A stretch of 26,053 nt of DNA. Source: Bacteroidales bacterium UBA1756. GTDB lineage: Bacteria > Bacteroidota > Bacteroidia > Bacteroidales > WCHB1-69. Where the stretch lies: contig DCHI01000021.1 of the NCBI GenBank assembly GCA_002314795.1, forward strand, positions 33,776-59,828, given 5' to 3'. Of this stretch, positions 15,659-23,430 are shown piece after piece; within the stretch, counting starts at the first letter, position 1; each line of letters starts with the position of its first letter. The notes below the pieces were generated by a model. It had not been told where the DNA came from. It saw nothing but the letters and a program-made list of their open reading frames with translations, and did not search any database. The translations under genes and the position numbers were made by a program.

Positions 15659-15676
15659 CCGCAAAATATTAACAGA

Positions 15677-16810
15677 ATGAGGTTCATTGTTGAAAAAACA
15701 GACGAGAAAAGTTCAGCCAGAATGGGCACCATCACGACAGACCACGGAGAGATCAAAACTCCCATCTTTATGCCCGTCGGCACCGTTGGAGCGGTCAAAG
15801 CGCTTCACTTATATGATTTGAAAGAAGAGGTGAAAGCCCAGATTATTTTAGGAAACACCTACCATCTTTATTTGCGTCCAGGAATGGAAGTGATTGAAGC
15901 AGCAGGCGGTTTGCACAAATTTAATGGCTGGGACCGCCCCATTCTAACGGACAGTGGCGGTTTCCAAGTCTTTTCATTAAGTGCGTGTCGGAAAATAAAA
16001 CCTGACGAAGGCGTTTGGTTCCAGTCTCACATTGATGGTTCACGCCATCTGTTTTCACCGGAAAAAGTTATTGATATTCAACGAACTATCGGTTCCGACA
16101 TTATGATGGCATTCGATGAATGCCCCCCCTATCCTTGTGATTTTACATACGCACGAAAATCGTTGGACATCACCCTCGGTTGGTTGGACCGCTGCTGGAA
16201 ACATTACAAGGAAACCGAGCCCAAGTACGGACATTCGCAGACGCTCTTCCCCATCGTACAAGGCAGTACTTACAAGGATTTGCGAGCCAAATCCATTGAA
16301 CACATTGTCAAATTAGATAGCGAAGGCATCGCCATCGGCGGAATTGCCGTAGGTGAACCGACGGAACTGATGTACGAAATGGCGGACCACTGCTGCCAGC
16401 TTCTTCCAAAAGACAAACCAAGATACCTGATGGGGGTTGGAACGCCAGCCAACATTCTCGAAAACATCGCATTAGGTGTTGATATGTTCGATTGCGTGAT
16501 GCCAACTCGTAACGGGCGCAACGGAATGATTTTCACGTGGGACGGAATGATGAATATGAAAAATGAAAAGTGGAAAAACGACTTCACCCCCATTGACGCA
16601 AACAGCGACCTGACCGCTGACCGAGTGTATAGCCGCGCCTATCTTCGCCACCTATATACAGCTGGCGAAATCCTCGGTCCTATGATCGGTTCCATCCACA
16701 ATCTTCATTTTTATCTCGACCTTGTCACTACGGCCCGCAAAAAAATTGAAGAAGGAACCTTTACAGAATGGAAGAATCAGATGGTTCCGCGTCTTTCAAC
16801 CAAATTATAA
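15677..16810 (+). CDS. tgt: Queuine tRNA-ribosyltransferase (Tgt) lacking the zinc cysteines
   Basis: ATG 15677 gives 377 residues, a normal bacterial Tgt length. The enzyme exchanges guanine-34 for preQ1 in tRNAs with GUN anticodons. Visible are TDSGGFQVFSL with Asp92 (general acid/base), HIDGS, VQGS, GGIAVGE, and GVDMFDCVMPTRNGRNG with Asp269 as the nucleophile. The usual zinc site, CxCxxC followed by a distant His, is altered. The stretch aligned with ECDCYTCRNYSRAYL reads NSDLTADRVYSRAYL, so the three cysteines become Ser310, Leu312 and Asp315, while the histidine (His341 in SIHNLHFY) remains. The catalytic part is intact, so activity is still likely. The upstream in-frame ATG at 15614 precedes the promoter element and is rejected. 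Confidence 0.93.
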   Translation: MRFIVEKTDEKSSARMGTITTDHGEIKTPIFMPVGTVGAVKALHLYDLKEEVKAQIILGNTYHLYLRPGMEVIEAAGGLHKFNGWDRPILTDSGGFQVFSLSACRKIKPDEGVWFQSHIDGSRHLFSPEKVIDIQRTIGSDIMMAFDECPPYPCDFTYARKSLDITLGWLDRCWKHYKETEPKYGHSQTLFPIVQGSTYKDLRAKSIEHIVKLDSEGIAIGGIAVGEPTELMYEMADHCCQLLPKDKPRYLMGVGTPANILENIALGVDMFDCVMPTRNGRNGMIFTWDGMMNMKNEKWKNDFTPIDANSDLTADRVYSRAYLRHLYTAGEILGPMIGSIHNLHFYLDLVTTARKKIEEGTFTEWKNQMVPRLSTKL

Positions 16811-16850
16811 TTTTTTTGAAAACAGAAGAAAAATCAGAACTATTTTAGCG

Positions 16851-16858
16851 TATATTTG
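16851..16858 (+). promoter_or_regulatory. -7 promoter element of the TlpA operon (TATATTTG)
   Basis: An exact TAnnTTTG match followed by CCGCCG, 32 nt before the ATG at 16891. It separates the thioredoxin-like gene and the run behind it from tgt. Confidence 0.6.
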
Positions 16859-16890
16859 CCGCCGAAATTTTAACAATAAAATATTTTACA

Positions 16891-17406
16891 ATGAAAAAAA
16901 TCATCCTTTTGGTCACTTGTCTAACCCTCTGTTTTTCAACATTTGCACAAGACAACTCCCAAAGTTCTGGCGCTCGCATCCCTACGGTTGACGTTAAAAA
17001 TCTTGAAGGCGAACTTGTCAGCACAAAACAATTCTACACCGGAGACCATCCTTTCATTGTCAGCTTGTGGGCAACCTGGTGCAAACCTTGTATGGAAGAA
17101 CTCGATGCCATCTCATTGGTTTATGAAGAATGGGTAGAAGAATTTGGTGTTACGTTGTATGCCGTTTCCATCGACGATAGCCGTTCCGCGTCCAAAGTCG
17201 GGCCCGTGGTTCGCGCCAAAGGATGGGACTACGTCGTTCTGCAAGACATCAACTCCGATTTGAAACGCGCACTCAATGTGGTAGATGTTCCTTTTTTGTG
17301 CATTTTCAATAAGAATGGAGAATTGGTCTGGTCTCACACTTCCTACGCACCGGGAGGAGAAGAAGAGGTTTACGAAGTCCTCAAAAAATTAGCTGCTGAA
17401 AAATAA
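16891..17406 (+). CDS. TlpA-like periplasmic thioredoxin-fold protein
   Basis: The 171-residue protein has a signal peptide (cleavage after FAQ, residue 20) and one thioredoxin fold. The redox motif WCKPC is at 63-67 in the segment IVSLWATWCKPCMEELDAI. The cis-proline loop follows (VDVPF, Pro134). This matches TlpA/ResA-type disulfide oxidoreductases, which reduce or exchange disulfides in the periplasm. It has no extra domain. It leads a run with a DUF6029-like protein (10 nt to its ATG) and an Omp28-like protein that also carries a CxxC motif, so a shared role in envelope disulfide chemistry or outer-membrane protein maturation is plausible but inferred. Confidence 0.87.
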   Translation: MKKIILLVTCLTLCFSTFAQDNSQSSGARIPTVDVKNLEGELVSTKQFYTGDHPFIVSLWATWCKPCMEELDAISLVYEEWVEEFGVTLYAVSIDDSRSASKVGPVVRAKGWDYVVLQDINSDLKRALNVVDVPFLCIFNKNGELVWSHTSYAPGGEEEVYEVLKKLAAEK

Positions 17407-17416
17407 TTTTTTGAAA

Positions 17417-19138
17417 ATGAAATATTTACAAAGGAATTTACTTCTTTTGTGCCTTCTTGCCTGCACGCTGCCCGCTATCGGTCAGTCCAAGTTGGGGCAC
17501 ATCAGCGGTGACTTCGGGTTCAACGGTATGTACTATATGCCCGATTCGCTGATGAATGCAAAAGAGGTTCAAGAAAAAGTCAGAGCCAACACTTGGTTGA
17601 ACGTCAATTACACTAACGGTGGTTTTACGGCTGGCGTTCGATACGAATTTTACAGTTTTCCTCTCATCGATTTTGAAGATATTGGATACAAAGGACAGGG
17701 CTTAACCCACTACTTTTTAGATTACAAAAACGATTTCATTCAAGTCACCGCGGGAACGTTCTACGAACAGTTCGGAAATGGTTTTGCCTTGCGTGCCTAC
17801 GAAGACCGCCAGCTCGGAATTGACAACAGTCTCCTCGGCGCCCGCATCCGCGTCACTCCGTACAAAGGTATCCAAATCAAAGGCGTCTGGGGAATCGAAC
17901 GTAAGAATTTCGATTTCGACTACACCAAACGTAACGATTACATCCGTGGTTTAGATGCCGAATTATCCTTTGGTGATATGATTCCGAAAATGTCGGAAAA
18001 AGGGTTCACAGCCGCCATTGGTGGAAGTTTCGTCAGCAAATTTGAAAAGGCGGAAAACGACATTTACATTTACTTCCCTATTGGAGACATTGAAAGTGGC
18101 ATCATTCCCAAGGAAAAGATTCCTCAAAACGTAGCCACCTGGGCGGCTCGCCTCAACTTCGGGTATAAAGGTTTCCTCATCAGTGGTGAATATGCCCACA
18201 AAAACAACGACCCGAACAACACCAACAACTACATTTTCAAAGATGGTAATGCCTTGTTAGTCAGCGCGTCCTATTCTATGAAAGGATTTGGTGTTGAAGC
18301 TTCCTTTATTCGCTCCGACAATATGGATTTCCGCTCACAGCGCGATATTTCAGCAGCAACTAACTTACTCAGCATCAATTACATTCCATCCATCTGTCGT
18401 CAATATTCCTACGCGCTCATCGGCAATTACAGCTATGCCAGCCAGCCAAACGGACAAATTGGAGTACAAGGACAGATCAATTACAAGATTCCGAAAGGGT
18501 CAAAAATTGGAGGCAAATACGGCATAGACCTCACCTTCAATTATGCCCGTTTCCACGATGTGGAACAGAAATGGGTTCCGGAAGCCATCGCAAATGGAAT
18601 TGAGTCTGGGACAAAAGGTTACACCAGCTCATTTTTCAAGTTCGGCGACAATCTGCTATACCAAGACCTCGGATTGGAAATCAGTCATCGCTTCAACAAC
18701 AAGAATTGGAAATTAGACCTGGCCTACAATTTCATCACGTACAACCTCACCATTCTGCAAGGGCACGCCAGTCCGCTTTACCGTGGCCACAACGTGATGG
18801 GGCGCGTTACTTATAAAATCAACACCAAACACGCGCTGAAATTCGAAATGGATCATCTTTATGCAAAAGAAGACAACGGAAGTTGGCTGTACGGCATCAT
18901 AGAATATTCCGTCGCCCCGCACTGGTTTGTTTCTGTCTCCGACCAATGGAACTACGGGAACAACGAAATCGACCAGCGCATACATTATTATAATATTGCA
19001 GCTGCCTACGTCATCAAGACCACCCGTATTGCACTCAATTTCGGTAAAACGAAAGAAGGCATTCTCTGCATCGGCGGCGTCTGTCGTAGCGTTCCTGCTT
19101 CATACGGAGTCGGTTTATCCGTCACCACATCATTTTAA
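17417..19138 (+). CDS. Putative outer-membrane beta-barrel protein, DUF6029-like
   Basis: The start is ATG 17417 (an in-frame TTG lies 6 nt earlier). The 573 residues begin with a signal peptide (cleavage after AIGQ, about 23). The rest is made of alternating strands rich in Tyr, Phe and Gly, ending in a barrel-like strand with a terminal Phe (GVGLSVTTSF). It resembles the DUF6029 family of Bacteroidetes envelope proteins, whose function is unknown. It sits between a TlpA-like and an Omp28-like gene, 24 nt before the latter. This order suggests the three act together at the outer membrane. The family assignment is from memory of the pattern and should be tested by a profile search. Confidence 0.7.
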   Translation: MKYLQRNLLLLCLLACTLPAIGQSKLGHISGDFGFNGMYYMPDSLMNAKEVQEKVRANTWLNVNYTNGGFTAGVRYEFYSFPLIDFEDIGYKGQGLTHYFLDYKNDFIQVTAGTFYEQFGNGFALRAYEDRQLGIDNSLLGARIRVTPYKGIQIKGVWGIERKNFDFDYTKRNDYIRGLDAELSFGDMIPKMSEKGFTAAIGGSFVSKFEKAENDIYIYFPIGDIESGIIPKEKIPQNVATWAARLNFGYKGFLISGEYAHKNNDPNNTNNYIFKDGNALLVSASYSMKGFGVEASFIRSDNMDFRSQRDISAATNLLSINYIPSICRQYSYALIGNYSYASQPNGQIGVQGQINYKIPKGSKIGGKYGIDLTFNYARFHDVEQKWVPEAIANGIESGTKGYTSSFFKFGDNLLYQDLGLEISHRFNNKNWKLDLAYNFITYNLTILQGHASPLYRGHNVMGRVTYKINTKHALKFEMDHLYAKEDNGSWLYGIIEYSVAPHWFVSVSDQWNYGNNEIDQRIHYYNIAAAYVIKTTRIALNFGKTKEGILCIGGVCRSVPASYGVGLSVTTSF

Positions 19139-19162
19139 CATCCCTCCTTTTTTATATTGCTA

Positions 19163-20017
19163 ATGAAAAAATCACCCCTTATTCTTGCCTCACTTTTCAT
19201 TATCTGCTGCTTTATGAGCTGCGATAAAATTGAAGGTCCTTATATCAAATACGACGAAAGTGTCGCCACCACCGTGGTATTTCCAGACTTGGACACCGCC
19301 GCCGTTTACAAAAAAATCCTGATTGAGGAATACACCGGCCACCGATGCACCAACTGTCCGGATGGCCACCGTACGCTCGAAGGACTTTCCCAACAATACG
19401 GCGACACGCTCATTGCCATCGGCATCCACGCCGGCACTTTTGCCAAACCCCAGGCCAACAAAGGTTTTCCAGCCGACTACCGCACGGACGAAGGAACTGA
19501 AATGTACACCGACTTCGCCGTGGGTGCTACTCCCCGCGCCGTCATCAATCGGGCACAGTTCAACGGGACATACGGACAAGACATCAGCGCTTGGGGACAA
19601 ATCATCAACAATGTGAACCACGCGCCTGCTGTCGCCGCCATCCAAATCATCAACAAAATGGAGGGGAACACGCTGACAGCACATACCAAAACTACTTTCC
19701 TTCAAGATTATTATTTCCCGGTGAAACTGGCGCTTTACGTCATCGAAGACGGAATTGTCAGTCCTCAAATTGACGGAGGAGATACCATCGCCGACTATAC
19801 GCACAACCACGTGCTTCGTAAATCGCTGAATGGAACCTACGGTGCCTATTTTTCAGAGAACGGGCAAGTAGCCGCAAAGATGTCCTACACGAAGTCGTAC
19901 AAAACGGAATGCCCGGCAGAATGGAACAAACAAAACTGCTACATTGTTGCCATTCTTATGGACGAAATCACCCGTGAAGTACTTCAAGTTGAGAAATGCG
20001 CCTTCGTGAATGAATAA
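19163..20017 (+). CDS. Omp28-related lipoprotein with a thioredoxin-like CxxC
   Basis: The start is ATG 19163, giving 284 residues. The signal ends in CFMSC with the likely lipidated Cys at 20. The EEYTGHRCTNCPDGH segment with its CTNC motif, the IGIHAGTFA strand and the GATPRAVINR loop fit the Omp28 family of Bacteroidetes outer-membrane proteins, which has a thioredoxin-like fold. The protein is likely anchored in the outer membrane. Together with the TlpA-like protein two genes upstream, it suggests redox exchange in the envelope; which cysteines exchange is unknown. Its last 8 nt overlap the start of the BrkB-like gene. Confidence 0.82.
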   Translation: MKKSPLILASLFIICCFMSCDKIEGPYIKYDESVATTVVFPDLDTAAVYKKILIEEYTGHRCTNCPDGHRTLEGLSQQYGDTLIAIGIHAGTFAKPQANKGFPADYRTDEGTEMYTDFAVGATPRAVINRAQFNGTYGQDISAWGQIINNVNHAPAVAAIQIINKMEGNTLTAHTKTTFLQDYYFPVKLALYVIEDGIVSPQIDGGDTIADYTHNHVLRKSLNGTYGAYFSENGQVAAKMSYTKSYKTECPAEWNKQNCYIVAILMDEITREVLQVEKCAFVNE

Positions 20018-20915
20018 GTTAAAAAAACTTACATTTTATAAAAAAGCCATCCTTTTTCTGAACCGGTTTTCACTTCCCGGTTTTCAAGGAGTGCCGACGG
20101 GCATCGTGCTTCACAGCTTTACAGAATCCCTTTCCAAAGGGATTCTTTTTCATCGTGCGGCCGCTATGACCTACCGGCTCTTCATTGCACTCATCCCCAT
20201 ACTGATGGCACTTTTTGCCTGCATCTCTTTTTTAGGAGATAGCGTCAAACAGACTATTATGGATTTTATGCAGTCCGTTGTGCCTTCGTACGTTTGGCCA
20301 GCGATTTCGGAAATGATTACGGAAGTCGTAATGAAACAGAACGGGACACTTCTCTGGAGTTCGCTCGCGTTCGGACTCATCTTTTCTGTCATTTGCGTCA
20401 ATGCACTCATCAACATTCTCAACGTTTCCTATTACTCACACAGTCGAAGAAAATTTTTCAAACAGTTGCCCATCGTCCTGTTTATTTTGGCAACGTGGTT
20501 CGTCATCATTCTCTTGGCCGTCTGCGTTTTCATTATGGCGCAAACGGGATTCAGTTATTTAGACACACACTTTTTCAAGTCACCGGGGCTGTTAGTCACC
20601 ACCATTGCCATTGTCAAGTGGATACTTCTTTTCTTCCTCGTTTACGTTTTCGTTTCCTCATTCTATTATCTTGCCCCGTTGAACCGCAAAGATTACAAAT
20701 TCTTTTCCGCGGGTTCCACGTTCTCAAGTTTAGCAATGGTTCTTGTATTGGGTGCAATGAACTACTATTTTGCCAATTTTGGAAACTATAACGTCATTTA
20801 CGGGTCGCTCGGTGCTATTTTTGCCATCCAACTTTGGCTTTATTGGAACGCCTTGTTCATTCTGATTGGATTTGACCTTAATGTAAGTATTCTTCACGCC
20901 AAGAAAGATAACTAA
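20010..20915 (+). CDS. YihY/BrkB family inner-membrane protein
   Basis: The 301-residue protein has about six membrane helices. It shows the family hallmarks: LFHRAAAMTYRLFIALIPIL near the N terminus, a central helix pair, FYYLAPLNRKDYKFFSAGS (the conserved YxxxP segment), and YNVIYGSLGAIFAIQLWLYWNALFILIGFDLN at the C terminus. These proteins were once called ribonuclease BN in error; their true role is not established. The ATG overlaps the end of the Omp28-like gene (ATGAATAA), so the two are translationally coupled. The next gene starts 17 nt downstream. Confidence 0.88.
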   Translation: MNKLKKLTFYKKAILFLNRFSLPGFQGVPTGIVLHSFTESLSKGILFHRAAAMTYRLFIALIPILMALFACISFLGDSVKQTIMDFMQSVVPSYVWPAISEMITEVVMKQNGTLLWSSLAFGLIFSVICVNALINILNVSYYSHSRRKFFKQLPIVLFILATWFVIILLAVCVFIMAQTGFSYLDTHFFKSPGLLVTTIAIVKWILLFFLVYVFVSSFYYLAPLNRKDYKFFSAGSTFSSLAMVLVLGAMNYYFANFGNYNVIYGSLGAIFAIQLWLYWNALFILIGFDLNVSILHAKKDN

Positions 20916-20932
20916 CTCTTTCATTATCAATT

Positions 20933-22522
20933 ATGAGAAAATCTTTAAACGGAATACTTGCAGCAATTGCATTGGCCACATTGGTACTGTTAACGATGGT
21001 TTCTTGCCAAAACAACACGACAAATCGTGCAGAATCTGATTTCATCTACATAGATGATGACGTTTTCAAATTCAAAAATGACACATTTTTTCCTTTGATG
21101 GTCAACTACATTGTTTCGTATCAAGGAAACGAGAAAGAGGGATTTATCGTGGCACCGTCCATCGACTACGATTCGGCACAATATGTTGAGGCGCACGGCA
21201 AGACAGAAGTCCAGAAGCAGTTGGACGCTCATTTTTCCATCATAAAAGAAATGGGGTTCAACACAGTTCGCGTGTGTTGGGACCGAACGGGAAAAGACGA
21301 AGACGGCCGATATTATTACCTGGCCGACAGAAAATATTATTTGGGAGACAGCAAAGACCGGAACGCGATTTTGAAAGGGATGGACGATTTCGTCAAAACG
21401 GCGGCGCACCACGGACTACGGCTGATGTTGCTTATCAAGCCACCATTTGAAGCGGACCGCGATGTTGTCGTTTTCACCAAAGAGCTATTAAAACATTTTC
21501 AAAACGAGCCGACCATCTTCGCATACGATTTTATGAACGAACCGCTCTATTTTGATCCGGAAGAAAAGAGAGAGAAAACCGATGCCGTCAGGATTGTCAC
21601 GGGGTGGAAAAAGTTGATGACCAAGTATGCTCCGAACCAACTTTTTACGATTGCCTTTTCTGAACCCATCGAAGTCTTTGAATGGGACTGCACCCTGTGT
21701 CCCGTTGATTTCGTTGAAATACACACCTATCATCCGTTGCGTGTTCCAAGCGAAATCTATTGGTACTCAAAACATTGCAACAAACCGTGGATGATTGGAG
21801 AAACCGGATTGCCCGCCGACGGAGACAGCATCACCTACGAAGAGCAGGCCCTTTTTGTAAAAGAGGCATACCAGCTCACTCGCGACGCCGGCGGTTGCGG
21901 ATTCGGGCTGTGGGAATATCAGGAAACGCCTTTCTCCCATTTTGAAGCCTCCTTCACCGGCCTCATCAACCACGAAGGTACCACACAAACGGCAGACGGA
22001 AAGCACTCCATCAAAGGGACTTTGAAACCAGCGGCAAAAGTCGTTTCTACTTTGGCAGACAATTACCATCGAAGCCAATATCGCCGTCCGGTCAACTATT
22101 ATAATATGTTGGGATACAAGAATATAAAAATAGAAGGACGAATTATTGATGACAAAACGGGCGAAGCCATCGAAGGAGCTGTCGTCCGTGGCTGGAACGA
22201 AGACTGGTCCATTGGTATGAATACCTACAGCGATGAGAACGGAAATTTTTCACTTTACTGTAACAATCCTTGCTATCATTTTGAAATATCAGCTCCCGGA
22301 TACAGCACTGCAAAATTCGACAAGTCCATTCATTTTCAATCCATTAACAATAGAAAAGAAGATGTTTACAATTTGGATGGAAAAGATATTGAGTACCATA
22401 TCATTTCATATCATCCCTTTGCAATGGACAATTCCGTACTCACTTTTGATGCGACCCTGTTCAACAAAGCGGAATGGATGGGAAAAATCGGTAACGTCAC
22501 ACTGAAATGCATAGGCCGCTGA
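20933..22522 (+). CDS. GH5-like glycoside hydrolase lipoprotein with carboxypeptidase-regulatory-like domain
   Basis: The 529-residue lipoprotein (signal ends VSC, Cys25) has a clan GH-A TIM barrel over about 50-370. The acid/base glutamate is likely Glu203 in FMNEPLYF and the nucleophile Glu290 in MIGETGLP, with the HTYHP segment (264-268) between them. This is the usual GH5-type arrangement, but the sequence is divergent and the substrate cannot be named. A second domain at about 395-460 (GRIIDDKTGEAIEGAVVRG) is a carboxypeptidase-regulatory-like beta-sandwich, as in many Bacteroidetes surface proteins. No SusC/SusD pair is near, so it does not belong to an obvious polysaccharide utilisation locus. 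It is the last gene of the run started by the TlpA-like gene. Confidence 0.8.
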   Translation: MRKSLNGILAAIALATLVLLTMVSCQNNTTNRAESDFIYIDDDVFKFKNDTFFPLMVNYIVSYQGNEKEGFIVAPSIDYDSAQYVEAHGKTEVQKQLDAHFSIIKEMGFNTVRVCWDRTGKDEDGRYYYLADRKYYLGDSKDRNAILKGMDDFVKTAAHHGLRLMLLIKPPFEADRDVVVFTKELLKHFQNEPTIFAYDFMNEPLYFDPEEKREKTDAVRIVTGWKKLMTKYAPNQLFTIAFSEPIEVFEWDCTLCPVDFVEIHTYHPLRVPSEIYWYSKHCNKPWMIGETGLPADGDSITYEEQALFVKEAYQLTRDAGGCGFGLWEYQETPFSHFEASFTGLINHEGTTQTADGKHSIKGTLKPAAKVVSTLADNYHRSQYRRPVNYYNMLGYKNIKIEGRIIDDKTGEAIEGAVVRGWNEDWSIGMNTYSDENGNFSLYCNNPCYHFEISAPGYSTAKFDKSIHFQSINNRKEDVYNLDGKDIEYHIISYHPFAMDNSVLTFDATLFNKAEWMGKIGNVTLKCIGR

Positions 22523-22585
22523 AACACGAATGAGGATGGGTGAAAATATTTGAAAATTCTTAATTCCAAATTTGCAATTTAGTTG

Positions 22586-22593
22586 TACCTTTG
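22586..22593 (+). promoter_or_regulatory. -7 promoter element of kamE (TACCTTTG)
   Basis: An exact TAnnTTTG match, 42 nt before the kamE ATG and about 60 nt after the stop of the glycoside hydrolase gene. It suggests kamE is transcribed on its own, without an upstream aminomutase partner gene. Confidence 0.65.
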
Positions 22594-22635
22594 CAACCTC
22601 AAAATTAAAATTATAAATCATTAAAAAATAGAAAA

Positions 22636-23424
22636 ATGAGCGGTGGTCTTTACTCAATGGATCAGAAAGATTTCGATCAGACATTAGATTTAACGAAGGT
22701 CAAACCATACGGTGACACTATGAACGACGGCAAAGTGCAAGTAAGTTTCACCTTGCCGGTTCCTTGTGGCGACGAAGCCGTAGAAGCGGCAAAGCAACTG
22801 ATGAAGAAAATGGGATTTGAAAATCCGTTGGTAGTTTTTCACAAAGAACTCACCGAAGGATATACCTTCTTCAACTGCTATGGTTCTACCGTCCACACCG
22901 TTGATTTTTCATCCATTCACGTTCCGAAAGTAGAATCCACCGTTATGGATATGCACGCTACGGACGATTTCATCCGCGAGCACATCGGACGTAAAATCGT
23001 TGCCATTGGCGCCAGCACCGGTACCGATGCCCATACCGTTGGCATTGATGCGATTATGAATATGAAGGGTTATGCCGGCCACTATGGTATTGAGCGCTAT
23101 GAAATGTTTGAAGCTCTCAATATGGGAAGCCAGGTTTCCAACGAAGAGTTCATCGCAAAGGCCATCGAGATGAAAGCTGACGTTCTTCTTGTTTCACAAA
23201 CAGTTACACAGAAAGACGTCCATATCCAAAACCTTACCGAATTGGTTGAAATGTTGGAAGCAGAAGGCCTTCGCGACAAGGTCATCCTGGTTTGCGGCGG
23301 TCCCCGTATCTCACACGAATTGGCTCAAGAATTAGGATATGACGCCGGATTCGGCAGCGGTTCCTACGCCGACGACGTTGCTTCCTACGTGGCTCAAGAA
23401 TTAGCCAGACGCCTTAACAAGTAA
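22636..23424 (+). CDS. kamE: Lysine 5,6-aminomutase, beta subunit (B12-binding)
   Basis: The 262 residues match the known KamE length and pattern from the first residues (SGGLYSMDQKDFDQTLDLTKVKPYGDTMNDG). The N-terminal swivel domain (about 1-105) precedes a Rossmann cobalamin domain (about 118-262). The key residues fall on the numbering known for the Acetoanaerobium sticklandii enzyme: His133 in GTDAHTVGID ligates cobalt, and Lys144 in MNMKGYAGHYG forms the internal PLP aldimine. With KamD this subunit moves the 5- or 6-amino group of D-lysine or beta-lysine in lysine fermentation. The alpha-subunit gene (kamD), normally adjacent, is not upstream or downstream here. A glycosyltransferase gene follows after 6 nt. 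The identification is very secure; only the missing partner is odd. Confidence 0.95.
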   Translation: MSGGLYSMDQKDFDQTLDLTKVKPYGDTMNDGKVQVSFTLPVPCGDEAVEAAKQLMKKMGFENPLVVFHKELTEGYTFFNCYGSTVHTVDFSSIHVPKVESTVMDMHATDDFIREHIGRKIVAIGASTGTDAHTVGIDAIMNMKGYAGHYGIERYEMFEALNMGSQVSNEEFIAKAIEMKADVLLVSQTVTQKDVHIQNLTELVEMLEAEGLRDKVILVCGGPRISHELAQELGYDAGFGSGSYADDVASYVAQELARRLNK

Positions 23425-23430
23425 ACTTTT

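Noticed and set aside
15614..15676. Longer tgt start adding 21 residues
   Set aside because: The extension lies upstream of and across the tgt -7 element, and MRFIVEKTDEKSSARMG is a normal Tgt beginning.
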